DNA from: Porphyra umbilicalis
Taxonomy: Eukaryota; Rhodophyta; Bangiophyceae; Bangiales; Bangiaceae
Length of the DNA: 64,000 nt
Reading direction: 5' to 3'
NCBI GenBank assembly: GCA_002049455.2
Contig: KV919073.1
Location: 26,086 to 90,085 of the forward strand
Shown: piece by piece, positions 33,260-44,559 of the stretch
Layout: the number at the start of each line of letters is the position of its first letter
How positions within the stretch are numbered: the first letter of the stretch is position 1
Made by a program: the position numbers and the translations under genes
The notes under the pieces: generated by a model
Database searches by the model: none
Told to the model about the DNA's origin: nothing
What the model saw: the letters and a program-made list of their open reading frames with translations, nothing else

Positions 33260-33750
33260 GGAAGATGTTGGCCGGTTCTGCGACGGGCACCCTCTCCCTT
33301 ACGCTCTCGCCGCGCATGTCCCCTCGAGGCCGTGGCGGCTTCATGTCTGGTGGCGCCCCCTTCCGCCAATCCATCGCGTCTGCGGCAACCGGCGCGATCC
33401 TCGAAGCCGTCACCGCTACGGTCCACCTCCCACCCGGCGTCGACGGCGTGACACCGACCCCCTCACCGGGTACTACCGCCCAGTGGGACTCGACGACAAG
33501 GACACTCAGCTGGACAATTGGATCTGTGGCCGCCGGCGGGGTGCCCCGCCTCGGCGCGACGCTGACGGGCGTGCCAGGCGGCCGCACGCCCGTCGCCGCG
33601 GGTACGGCAGTCGTCGTTGATTGGCGGCTTCCATCGACGGCCGTGACGGGCTTGCATGTGGATAGCCTCACGATTACGGGGGAGATCTACAAGCCGTACA
33701 AGGGGCTCCGGTGTGTAACCAAGTCGGGGCGCTATGAGCTGCGGTTGTGA
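31617..33750 (+). CDS. AP3M: AP-3 adaptor complex subunit mu
   Basis: This is the medium subunit of the AP-3 clathrin-adaptor-like complex, which sorts cargo from endosome/Golgi membranes to lysosome- or vacuole-related compartments. The coding sequence joins 31617-31651 and 31896-33750 (629 residues). Exon 1 encodes MIQSLFIINSSG, and splicing gives SSGEVIIEKHW, the conserved start of mu subunits. Residues 1 to about 200 form the longin-like domain (AIKDHFVTVYELLDEMVDNG). From about residue 322 (PWRRTGVVHPQNEIFVDIVE) the mu-homology domain runs to the end. It includes SGMPHVTMTL, FVPPDGDFTLLEY and YKPYKGLRCVTKSG, the last diagnostic for AP-3 mu. Oddities are a long Gly-rich, variable linker between the domains and a poly-Gly loop inside the mu-homology domain. 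Identification is secure. Confidence 0.93.
31652..31895 (+). other. Spliceosomal intron of AP-3 mu (244 nt)
   Basis: The donor is GTATGG at 31652 and the acceptor is TTTTACCACAG ending at 31895. Removing it joins two parts of a conserved glycine codon and restores the mu-subunit N-terminus. It is the only intron in the window whose both ends I can fix from protein conservation. Confidence 0.9.
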
Positions 33751-33985
33751 CGGTTGTAAGATGGAGATGGGGAGCATGGGGGGTACAGGGGGCACAAAGC
33801 CACACCGGCTGACGGGCGTGCCATGCTCTACACGGGCGACCCGCGAGAATGAGGACGGAGGATAAAAACGCTGTCAGTGTGCCCGTGCGGCGCCCTATAT
33901 ACTGTCACAAGCACACATCGCAAGCCCAAGTTGGCACAAGCAAGGAAAGCCCTATGACCCAGAGCCAAGCCTACTCTCCCTATCG

Positions 33986-35061
33986 TCAATATGGTTGCAG
34001 CGGGGAAAACGGCTGCAGCGGTGAGATGGGCATGGGACTAAAGGCCCCAATCGGGCTGACGAGCCCCACGTCAAGACCCGGCAGCCCGCCCGGATCATCC
34101 GCGTCCATGGCGTCCAAGTCCAGCTCGTTGGGCGGCGGCTTGGACCCCGGCGGGAGCGCGGATGGCAAGCCCCCTGATGAGCCCGCGCCGCCGGCGGAGC
34201 TAGCGGCGGCGCCTCCACCTGACGTCAGCAGCAGTGACCGCTGCAGGGAGAGCCCCGTTGCGCCTGTGCGTACGCGGCTCATCCGCCGCGCGAACGCCGA
34301 GTTGGGCCCCGACGGTGGAAGTGGCCGCCCGTCGTTCATCTCATTGACGGGCGGCAACGGGGGCAGGCTCGCCAGAGCCGGCGCAGGTTGAGGCGACGCC
34401 AGCCGCATGCACGCACGCGAGTAGCTGGCAGGCGGGTTGCCACCACTCCCGACACCGTCCGGGGCAGCACTCCAGTCGCCATCGCTGCCACCGCCAACCT
34501 GCAAGACGTTCATGTTTTGTAGGCCTGGCATGGGCGATGCCCACGATGGGCCGTCCCGCGCGAGTGGCGACTGCGACGGGCGCCACGAGGTGCCGGCAAA
34601 TGGGGAGGGCAGAGACGGAAAGTTGGGCGTGCTCACCTGCTCGACCGCCGACGCCCAAGCGTTTACAGACAGCGGAGCGGGCGACGGAAGCGAAAAGTCC
34701 CGCGCCGTGGGCGAGGGGCGGGAGAAGACCAGCGACGGCTGGCTCGACATGGGGGGCGCAACCGGAGTCGAAGACTGGAGAGGAGCACGCGCACCGCCGC
34801 CGTTGCCGCCGCTTCGGTCCTCTGTCAACCGCGCCTGCTGAGTGGGAGGGCGGCTGACGGATGGCTCGACGCGCGCGCCTTGCGGCTGTTCAGACAGACG
34901 AGTTCGCGAAAGCTGCTGGTGTACAGTCTCGAGCGTGCGACCGTCAACCGGTAGACCGTCTGACAAACCGCCGACGTCGCCGTCGAGCGCCCGCAGTGGC
35001 GGGTTCAATGGCGGCGCCTGCCCCTGCGCCTGCGCCTGCTCCTGCGCTGACGCACGGGCTA

Positions 35062-35119
<58 letters not shown>

Positions 35120-35603
35120 CACTTGCTGCTGGCGTGCAATTTCTTGTTGCTGCCGCTGTTTTACGCCTTGCTGCCGCCGCTGTGCTGCTTTCTTCTCAAG
35201 CCGCTGCTGCGTCGCTGCTTGTTGCTCCAGCTGCTGACGCCCAAACTCCTGCCCTTGTTCCACCTGGGCCAGAGACGTCCGTCTCGGCGGAGACAGTTGA
35301 TGAGAGGGGCCCGGCTGCCGGGACAACGGTTGAGACACCGCCTCCCCGTGGCGCCCGTCCAAAGACTGCGACAACGCGTGCAGTTGCTGCTGATGAGACG
35401 GTGTGGCTACGTGCTGAGCGTAATACTGCTGTTGCTGCTGCAGCTGACGACCTGCTCGAGAGTGGTACTGCGGCGGCACTTGCATACCGTACATGTCCGG
35501 CTGCGATGGTCGCCGCTCCGTCGAAGCTGCTGCCGCGCTCGCCTGGTGCGTCTGCCGCTCTTGCTCATACCGGAGCCGTTGTTGCTGTTCTTGTTGGTGC
35601 CGC

Positions 35604-35635
<32 letters not shown>

Positions 35636-36793
35636 TTGTTGCCGCCGTTGCCACTCGACCTGCCGCGGGTCGCGACTTGGCGGCTGCCCCGCCGCCACCC
35701 CCGCGTTGAGGTAGCGACCCTCCTCCAAATGTGAGCGCCCATCCTCGCTGCCGCCTATACCAGCCAGCAGCGGCTCCTGCTTTTGCAGCACCCGGGGCCC
35801 GCTGCCGGACAGGTACTGCTGGAACATCTGCTGCGCTTGCTGCTGCTGTTGCACCTGGTGTCCGTAGGGCTGCCCCGCCGCCGAGCTTGGTGATGGCATG
35901 GAGGTCGACAGGGGCCCCTTCCAGCCGCCCTGCCCGCCCGCCATGTACGAGTCCTTCCGGTCCGAGGAGCCCGACGCGTAGCCACCGCCCCCTGCTCCCC
36001 CTGCCCCTGACACCATCCCTTGTTGGTACATCTCCTCCTCCCGGCGGCGCACGTAGATGGCTTGCTGCTCTGATGCCGCGGCAGCGGCCGCCACCTCCTG
36101 CGCGCGCTGCTGGTGGGCCATCTGCTGCTGCCGTAGCTGCAACTGCTGCACTGCCGCATCGGCGCCCACAAAGCCCCGCTGGGATGCCGCCACCGCGGCC
36201 GCCGCAGCTTCGGCAGGCGACACCCCTGCCGCCGCGCTCGCCGCCGCAATCTCCTGCATCTCCGACCGCCGTGCGTGGCCGAGCTCGTGGGAGGAGAGGG
36301 AGGACTTCCACATAAACCGCCGTGCGCAGTGACGACAAACAAATGGCTTGTCGCCTGTGTGCTTGCGGAGGTGGGCCTTCAGGTTGAAGCGCTTGGAGAA
36401 GAGCTTGCCGCAGCCATCGAAGGGGCACGAGTACACCGGTTCGCCGGACCCGTCAGTGGTATAGTTGTGCATAGCCAAGTCGTAGGCAGTGTTGAGGTCC
36501 ATGGCGGGCGCAGCTCCGCCAGACCCGGCGGCATCAGCATCGCCACCGGCGCTGCTGGCGGCAGAAGAGGCCGCTACAGCTCCCGCTTCCCCAGTTGCGG
36601 CCTCATCTCGCTGAGGGGACGCCGAAGCGGCCATACTACCCCCCCCTGCTCCACTGCGAGACCGTTCCATCACCCCACCGCCTGGCACCGGCGTCATCAC
36701 CGCCGTTGCTGCCATCTCGCTCGGCCCACCCTCGTCGCCGACGCGTGCAGGTGTGAAGTCGTCGTCGTCGACAATCCCCGTCGAGTGCCGCAT
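33986..36793 (-). CDS. C2H2 zinc-finger transcription factor with polyglutamine tracts
   Basis: A 935-residue uninterrupted frame. Two adjacent C2H2 fingers lie near the N-terminus. Finger 1 spans about 123-145 (CPFDGCGKLFSKRFNLKAHL...H), linked by TGDKPF to finger 2 at 153-173 (CRHCARRFMWKSSLSSHELG...). The linker is the classic TGEKP type, so DNA binding is likely. The rest is low-complexity Gln-, Ser-, Ala- and Pro-rich sequence with long Gln tracts coded by CAG/CAA (plus strand 35060-35130 and 35580-35650), typical of activation domains. It converges on AP-3 mu with 235 bp between the stops. The start is the first ATG; an upstream exon cannot be excluded. Target genes are unknown. Confidence 0.85.
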
Positions 36794-38640
36794 GCCGCGG
36801 CCTTCAACCTAGAGACGGGGGGGGCGCGGAGAACACTTACGTCAACAAGGAAAACGTGAGGGGGTCGTCCCGCGCCGGAACAGCCCCCACGCAATGGACG
36901 GACGCGTGGGTTGCCCCGCACGCTGCGACGCTGCCGCCCCTCCCTCCAAGAGGCGCGACACGCACCTCGAAGCAACCACAACACGGCCCAGGGAGCCGTG
37001 CCAGGTAGAGATGAGGTGGCAGCCGGGAACCACCGTGCCCTACACGGTCACCGACTGTGCCGCAAACGCCAGACCTGGCCGGCACCACTGGGGAAGCGCC
37101 GTGGACGATGATGAAGGGCCAGCTTTCGCCGTCACAGGTACTGCTCCGGGGGCGGCGCCGCTCGCTCCCGGTGCGCCCTGGCAGACAGTGCCCGTGAGGA
37201 AGGTTCGTCCGCCCCAGCAACTGGCCCTCCAAAGCGCCTGACACTAGGCGTGGCCGCACGCGCCGCAAGCACGTCCACCCGGCGTGGCTCCGCGCCCCTC
37301 AACGGTCCCCACGCGTGCACAGCGGCCGCCGCGAAGAATGGGCCGCCCGTGGCGGCACCAGGCGGCGTCCGGAAGGAGCTGCAGCAATGCGTCGGCAGCG
37401 AAGCGGGCGTGGGGAACAGACCGTCGAGGAGCAAGAATGATACTGGTGCAGGCGCACCGGCAGCCGGCGGTGCAAGCGGCCCGCGGTGTGGGCAGAGCAG
37501 AGACGATGCCCCCCTCCCCCCCCCCTTCACAAAGAGCGGCCCCGTCACTGTCAGGACGGAGCCGTCTCGTGCGATCCCGCCTCCCGCTGCCACGACCCGC
37601 GTGTCTGGGACGGCAGCGACCAAGGCGGCCTGGTCGGGGTGCGCTCCCCCACCCCACTCACTCTGAGTGGCGCGAGTGCCCTGCTGCGGGCGTCAGGCCG
37701 CAGACAAGGGGGGGGGAGGAACACTGCGTCGCGTCCGCCGTGCGCGGGCAGCGAGGAGCCCCGTGGCTGTGTCTGTGGGCTGCTGGGGGTGCCGGGCTGG
37801 GTGGGTCCGGCGGGACTGAGGGGACGACACGCGTGGATGTGCGTCTACCGTGGTGCCCTGCCGCCTCGGTGTCGGCCCATTCACCTCGACAATCGCGTTG
37901 CTCGGCCCGCCAGCAGCGCACCAGCAACTCGCGGCCCATGCAGCCAGACCGGAAAGTGAGCCACATGTGCCACCTGCTGGACTCCACCAGTGGCCTTTTT
38001 CTTTGCCACGCCGGACTCGCGGCCACGACCAATCCGAAGAGTGGGTGCCACGGATGCCACAGTGTGCGAGAATGGCATTTGCAACGGGTGGCGTGTCGCG
38101 ACTGGGGTCCGTCTCTCGCTCGCACGGCCGGTTCTGCAAGTTAGTGAGAATCCGAACCGCATCGTTGGCCACCTTTGGGACCCCTGGCCTGACAGACACA
38201 GGTTTCCTGATGGCATCCAGCCAACAGGAGACTCCTGCCCACGTATCAAATGTTGCCCGAGGACTGCAGTGGAGCCACATGACCGGAGCGTCACCCAACT
38301 TGAGCACAGCAATCAACCAATATGGCAGATCCCTGTTCTTTGGACCCCCCTCCGTTTCCAGGTCGGACCTGAAGTAAACGTGTTCAAACGTGCTGTCAAC
38401 ACCTGACACGGCCAGCCGCCCAATCGCAGGCGCGGCTTGGTGGACCGGTTGAATTCATACATTGGTCACGGGAGCCTCGTTCTATCTCTCGAGAATGTCC
38501 CGGAACGCACGGACTTGGCGTCGATTGGGGCGGACTCTTGTGGGGAAATTCTGGCAACCTCTGACAAGCGGCCCGACGCCGCATGTTCCTGTCTCGTCGA
38601 CTTGGCCACGGTGAGGCAGTGGTGAGGTGGAGGCAGAACT
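36794..38640. other. Upstream region of the zinc-finger gene; weak ORFs only
   Basis: Several overlapping frames exist. The most protein-like is on the minus strand, 38409 to about 38150 (FEHVYFRSDLETEGG, LPYWLIAVLKLGDAPVMWLH), but it soon becomes low complexity and I cannot name it. A 30-nt segment at 38321-38350 recurs inverted at 58823-58853. Confidence 0.4.
38321..38350 (+). repeat. 30-nt segment repeated in inverse orientation at 58823-58853
   Basis: The 30 nt, starting TATGGCAGATCCC, are identical to the reverse complement of 58823-58853. The flanks on both sides are unrelated by eye. Such an exact short match 20 kb away suggests a mobile-element end or a shared functional sequence. 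Confidence 0.8.
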
Positions 38641-38649
38641 CGCGGGAGG

Positions 38650-41305
38650 TGTACGACGGCATGCAAGTTGCCGCTTGCCGTAGGCGTGCAGTTTGTGCTT
38701 TTTGCCGGCGTGGCGGCGGCGGACGTGGAGCTGGACGTGGTGGAGGGGGTGGTGCAGCTTGTCGAGAGGGACGGCATGCAAGTTGCCGCTTGCCGTAGGC
38801 GTGCAGTTTGTACTTTTTGCCGGCGTGGCGGCGGCGGACGTGGAGCTGGACGTGGTGTCGGGGTTGGTGCAGCTTGTCGTGTGGCACGGCTCGCACGCTG
38901 CCGCTTGCGTTCCGTGTGCCATTGGTTCTTAATGGTGGCGTGGCTGCGGCGGACGTGGAGCTGGACGTGGTGGAGGGGGTGGTGCAGCTTGTCGAGAGGG
39001 ACGGCATGCAAGTTGCCGCTTGCCGTAGGCGTGCAGTTTGTACTTTTTGCCGGCGTGGCGGCGGCGGACGTGGAGCTGGACGTGGTGTCGGGGTTGGTGC
39101 AGCTTGTCGTGTGGCACGGCTCGCACGCTGCCGCTTGCGTTCCGTGTGCCATTGGTTCTTAATGGTGGCGTGGCTGCGGCGGACGTGGAGCTGGACGTGG
39201 TGGAGGGGGTGGTGCGGCTTGTCGAGAGGGACGGCATGCAAGTTGCCGCTTGCCGTAGGCGTGCAGTTTGTACTTTTTGCCGGCGTGGCGGCGGCGGACG
39301 TGGAGCTGGACGTGGTGTCGGGGTTGGTGCAGCTTGTCGTGTGGCACGGCTCGCACGCTGCCGCTTGCGTTCCGTGTGCCATTGGTTCTTAATGGTGGCG
39401 TGGCTGCGGCGGACGTGGAGCTGGACGTGGTGGAGGGGGTGGTGCGGCTTGTCGAGAGGGACGGTGTGCAAGTTGCCGCATGCGCGCGGCGTGCAGCTGG
39501 TACTTATTGTCGGAGTGACGGCGGCCGACGTTGCCGCGGACGACGAGGTGGCGGGGGTGCTGCGGCTTGTCGTGTAAGACGGCGTGCACGTTGCCGCTTG
39601 CGTGGGGCGTGCACTTTGTGCTTCTTGTCGGCAGGGCTGTGGCCGACGTGGCACTGGACATGGTGGCGGGGGTGGTGCGGTTTGTCGTGTGGGACGGCGT
39701 GTTCGTTGCGCTTGCGTGGGGCGCGCACTTTGTGCTTCTTGTGGGCGTGACTGTGGCGGACGTGGAGCTGGACGTGGTGGCGGAGGTGATGGGGCGTGTC
39801 GTGTACGACGGCGTGCACGTTGGCGCTTGCGTGGGGCGTGCACTTTGTGCTTCTTGTCGGCGTGGCTGAGGCCGACGTGGCGCTGGACATGGTGGCGGGG
39901 GTTGTGCGGTTTGTCGTGTGGGACGGCGTGTTCGTTGCGCTTGCGTGGGGCGTGCACTTTGTGCTTCTTGTGGGTGTGACTGTGGCGGACGTGGAGCTGG
40001 ACATGGTGGCGAGGGTTGTGCGGTTTGTCGTGTGGGACGGCGTGTTCGTTGCGCTTGCGTGGGGCGTGCACTTTGTACTTCTTGTGGGTGTGACTGTGGC
40101 GGACGTGGAGCTGGACGTGGTGGTGGGGGTGGTGCGGCTTGTCATGTGGGACGGCGTGCACGTTGCCGCTTGCGTGGGGTGTGCAGCTGGTGCTTCTTGC
40201 CGGCGTGGCTGTGGCGGACGTAGAGCTGGACGTGGCGGCGGAGGTGGTGCGTGCAGCTGATGCTTTTTGCCGTCGTGGCTGAGGCGGACATGGAGTTGGA
40301 CGTGGTGGCGGAGGTGATGGGGCTTGTCGTGTACGACGGCGTGCACATTGCTGCTTGCGTGGGGTGTGCAGCTGGTGCTTCTTGTCTGTGTGGCTGTGGC
40401 CGACGTGGAGCTGGACGCGGTGGCGGGGGTGGTGGGGATTGTCATGTGGGACGGCGTGTTCGTTGCGCTTGCGTGGGGTGTGCAGCTGGTGCTTTTTGTC
40501 GGCCTGGCGGTGGCGGGGGTGGTGCGGCTTGTCATGTGGGACGGCGTGTTCGTTGCGCTTGCGTGGGGTGTGCAGCTGGTGCTTTTTGTCGGCCTGGCGG
40601 TGGCGGGGGTGGTGCGGCTTGTCATGTGGGACGGCGTGTTCGTTGCGCTTGCTTGCGTGGGGTGTGCAGCTGGTGCTTTTTGTCGGTCTGGCGGTGGCGG
40701 GGTTGGTGCGGCTTGTCATGTGGGACGGCGTGTTCGTTGCGCTTGCGTGGGGTGTGCAGCTGGTGCTTTTTGTCGGCCTGGCGGTGGCGGGGGTGGTGCG
40801 GCTTGTCATGTGGGACGGCGTGCGCGCTGCCGTTGCGTGGGGTGTGCAGCTGGTGCTTTTTGTCGGCCTGGCGGTGGCGGGGGTGGTGCGGCTTGTCATG
40901 TGGGACGGCGTGTTCGTTGCGCTTGCGTGGGGCGTGCAGCTGGTGCTTTTTGTCGGTCTGGCGGTGGCGGGGTTGGTGCGGCTTGTCATGTGGGACGGCG
41001 TGTTCGTTGCGCTTGCGTGGGGTGTGCAGCTGGTGCTTTTTGTCGGCCTGGCGGTGGCGGGGGTGGTGCGGCTTGTCATGTGGGACGGCGTGCGCGCTGC
41101 CGTTGCGTGGGGTGTGCAGCTGGTGCTTTTCGTCGGCCTGGCGGTGGCGGGGGTGGTGCGGCTTGTCATGTGGGACGGCGTGTTCGTTGCGCTTGCTTGC
41201 GTGGGGTGTGCAGCTGGTGCTTTTTGTCGGCCTGGCGGTGGCGGGGGTGGTGCGGCTTGTCATGTGGGACGTCTTGCAAGATGCCGCTCGCATGGCGTTG
41301 GGCGT
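38650..41305 (+). repeat. Satellite array, 115-bp unit with 230-bp higher-order and 90-bp derivative
   Basis: The left part is a 115-bp tandem repeat. Three copies of a 230-bp dimer are marked by TTCTTAATGG at 38926, 39156 and 39386. At 39841-40071 plain 115-bp spacing is seen. From about 40480 to 41260 the unit is 90 bp, apparently the 115-bp unit lacking the piece around GCGGACGTGGAGCTGGACG. Each unit contains TGGCGGGGGTGGTGCGGCTT and GTGGGACGGCGTG. Long reading frames exist on both strands, but 115 is not a multiple of three, and the frames follow from GC-rich periodicity. I treat the array as non-coding. Read on the minus strand it would be a Ser/Thr/Pro/His-rich repeat protein. Confidence 0.9.
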
Positions 41306-41469
41306 GCTGTTGGTATCGGGGTGGGGATATCTGCGTGGGTTGGTGTATGTGTATTCGTTGCGTACATGGTCGTTGGAAGAGTGGCACATCGATCAATAGT
41401 TGAAGCAAAACGTAGCGGCTCAAGGCAAGCAAACACAAGTGTACCACAGCAAAGCAGCGCACAACCTCC

Positions 41470-42413
41470 TCACTCAGCACGGCCCTTTCCCTTCCCCTTG
41501 TACGGCTGGCACGCATGCGCCACGTAGTCGTCGCCAGAGCGGTAGTGGCAGCCGCACCGCGGACACTCAAACCAAACACGGGCGCCCGGTGGGACCACTA
41601 CCGCCACCGGGACGCGGCCAGCCCCAGACGTCGGTGACGCCGACGCGCCGCCCGGTCTCGTGCGTGCCGAATAACCATCCGCCCAAGCGTTATCGCCAAC
41701 ACCAGTCGACTGCGGAGAAGCGCCGGACGAGCCAGAGTCATCTGACGAGGTCGGCAGCCGTCCCCTCCCCGCTTTAGCAGCGTCCGCGAGCTTCTCTGAC
41801 CCCGATGCATACGCGTCGTCGTCGCGTCGGCGCTTGTGTCGGCGGGCGTCAGCAGGAGGTGGCCCGGCCCCAGCTCCACCAGCAGACCCACCAGCGCCAG
41901 AAGACCCGCTGTGGCCGGCCGCGAACGCGCGAGCGTGGGAATGAGCGGTGCGGCCCGCATCGCGAACGGCGGCCGCAGGCGCAAGGATGCCGGCGTCGTG
42001 TTCAGCTTCACGGAGCACGTCTGCCAAACGAGCATCGTCGTCTCCAGCGCGCCTGACTTCTCTCACCGCTGCACGCAGGCGAGGCAACAGAACATGGAGC
42101 TCGGCGCGCCGCCCGCTGTCCTTCAGAACAGCCACGGCGCGTCGGTGGCCAGCGCCACTCACGTGACTGATGAGGCTTGTTGGGGCGTCGTTGCTCGCCA
42201 GGCACGTCGGGCATGTCCAACGAGTAGAGTGGCTGGCGTTGCCGGGCCCGTGCGTCGCGGCGGCGCGGAACGCCCTCTTCTTGTGTGGCGCCCCGCGGAC
42301 GTGCTCATTCCAGCTTGCCGCCCCGGTCATCAGGATGTTGCACGTCTCACACTTGTAAAAGCCAGAAGGCTCAGGCCGCGGGGGTAGGGGGGGGGGGGTG
42401 GTGCGGCGGCCAT
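41470..42413 (-). CDS. U1-type (matrin-like) C2H2 zinc-finger protein
   Basis: Near the N-terminus YKCETCNILMTGAASWNEHV leads to RGAPHKKRA, the C-x2-C-x12-H-x5-H finger of U1/matrin-type proteins that bind RNA or double-stranded RNA. A second, similar unit follows (WTCPTCLASNDAPTSLISHV ... GHRRAV). After a long Ala/Gly/Ser-rich middle with an RRHKRRRDDD basic patch (possible nuclear signal), the C-terminus has FECPRCGCHYRSGDDYVAHA-C, a third zinc-binding site, and ends in a Lys-rich tail. The natural start is the ATG at 42413 (MAAAPPPP...). It is separated from the finger frame by one base in a run of 12 C (plus-strand G 42387-42398); a 13th C would join MAAAPPPPP to LPPRPEPSGFYKCETC. The role is probably RNA binding; the partner is unknown. 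Confidence 0.75.
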
Positions 42414-44540
42414 GTTGTGAAAAAACACAGAAAGGGCGGGCAAGGTGCAGCAGCGCAGCAAGCGGCTGCAACACCAGGAAGGAAGACCACCGACGAGATG
42501 TGCGACGGAGACAGGGACACAGGCATTGCTGGAAACGCACCCGACAGAAAGTCGGGACCCTCGGCGGCCGCGCCACTGCCGGTGTTGCACACTGTGACCC
42601 ATTTTGTGGCCCGAAACGATTACGTCTCAAATTGGGAGTTACTTTGATTTTCTGCATTCTGAGGACAGAAATGATGCATTACACAACGTCTTTCTCCGGG
42701 GTTGGCCAATGAGGCGATGGCGTCAGGAGCGAGTGTTGTAAGCATGATACTCAGTACCCCGGCGTCCCAGTGTAGTCCGCGACTGCGTCTCCAGTACATC
42801 AGACGTGCCAAGCCAATGCGTCCAAGTCGACGCGCGAAGCCGCCGTGGGCGAAGCGGGGAAACAATCCGGGGCACCACGGCTATGGCATGGTGCCGTCTT
42901 TGGTCTCCGGACGCATCGCATCCGAGTGCAGCTCTGTTGTTGCGTCCGACGCATTTCACCCCTACGACGATCGTCCGAGGCCCGGTCGGGAGCGGCCGCC
43001 GCAGCAGCGCCCCGCAGGAACGAGAGAGAGTACGGCACGTTCGTCATGACCGTCTAGAGGGGTTGCGGCTCCATTACACGTACCGCCATCAAATACCACT
43101 CACATATGTACTCTGCCGATCCGACTGCTGTCAAGTAATGATGTTCGACTGTTTCATCCTCCATCGTGCACGGCCAACGATCGATCGGATGTGCGCCACG
43201 ACCGAGCGCGCCAAGTGTAAAACCCCCTGCTATGGCGTGTGGGCTGTCGCGCGAGAAAGGCACGCCAGGCTGTGCTTGTCGCCATATTCCGGTTGTCCTA
43301 TCTCAGCTTCGCAGTCCGCTGTTTTCGGAACAGCTGCGCACCGCTGGCAAAGAACGACGTGAGGCAGATCTCATTTTCTTTCTCGCTCCACAGTGGAGCG
43401 ACATCGTCAAAGAGCGGGACATGAAAGCCGCATCAAGTGGAGCGAGGAGACGACTGGCGGACGACCCCTCACCAGTTCAGACTGTGCTTCATGTCGTCTG
43501 CTTTTTGAAGCTTCGTCGTCGACGGGCCGGACGACAATCTGTCGCCAAGTCGAATAAGTGCGTGTGCGGAGAATTGTCAGAGGACTTCTCAGTGGGTTTT
43601 CACGTTCCTAACGCTGATCCACGGCTCGGGCGCCTCCGTCGCCCGCCGTGTCTGCGTGTTTGGCTGCCAGAGCGTCGCACCAATCGTCGTTTGGTGAAAC
43701 TCTGTCAAATTTTCTGAGGGAGGTAGCCTGTGGAGCAGGGAGATCGCCTTCCAGCAGACGAGCGAGTGGCCAGCAGTGTGTCTTTCGTGGAAGCGCTCTC
43801 CTGATTGGTCTAGACACAAACCGCTAGTAGTCCGCGCAGGTTGGGGTGGCGAACGGCGCTACCGTCGGGCTGTCGTCCCCACCACCGTCGAGCGCTTCGT
43901 CACCGTCGTGACCCTCTCCACATCCCCGGTCACCATGACCGTCGCTCTTACCGGCTTCCCGGACGCCTACGTCGTGTGCTTGCAAGCGCTATGCGGTACG
44001 CCTTAGAATATGGGTCTATTCAATACTTTGCCTGTACTCAGCGGGTCATGTCTCTCTTCGCTTTCTCGTCTAGCCGTGTGCTGCAGAATCTTTATGGTCT
44101 TCTTTTTACGCCGTCGTGGGATGCATGCGGCACATGTTGTTGTCGTGGGCGACGCGGCCTGTTCGACTGCAGACCATCTCACTTCATTCACGTTGTGTTA
44201 CCCGTGTGTCGCTCCCCATTCATCATGCAGCCTCCCACGTCGCTACTGCGTCTGGGTGCTGACAGGGCCATTCCGTATTGTCCCGCGCATCCTTAAGATG
44301 ACCGCCCGACGTCTCGTTTTCGTGTAAAATCCCTGCTTTATTCTTTGTCGTGACGATTTAGATACGTCGGCAGGAGGCAAGCGCCTCATCAAGGCCACCT
44401 CCCATTGTGGTGGCGGTGCCGATGTTCGCCGAGGCCAGTTGTGCACGATGCCGACGGCATACAGCGTGCAGTTCGTGGTCATTCTTGACGTGACAGTGGC
44501 CGTCGTGAGGGTGGCCTGAGTATCGGAAGAAATACAGTCT
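42414..44540. other. Intergenic, CCAAT elements but no clear gene
   Basis: TTGGCCAAT near 42704-42712 lies about 290 bp upstream of the zinc-finger start. CTGATTGGTCT at 43801-43811 matches the NF-Y consensus. A minus-strand AATAAA near 44341 follows a frame that runs out of the second satellite array. No domain-like ORF is present. Confidence 0.5.
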
Positions 44541-44559
44541 GATCAGTGGGGCGGCGTCC

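Noticed and set aside
38929-41169. A 746-codon minus-strand Ser/Thr/Pro/His repeat frame over the first satellite (and a similar 641-codon frame at 44543-46468)
   Set aside because: All frames on both strands are long here because of GC-rich periodicity. The 115-bp unit does not preserve frame and nothing marks a real start or conserved domain.
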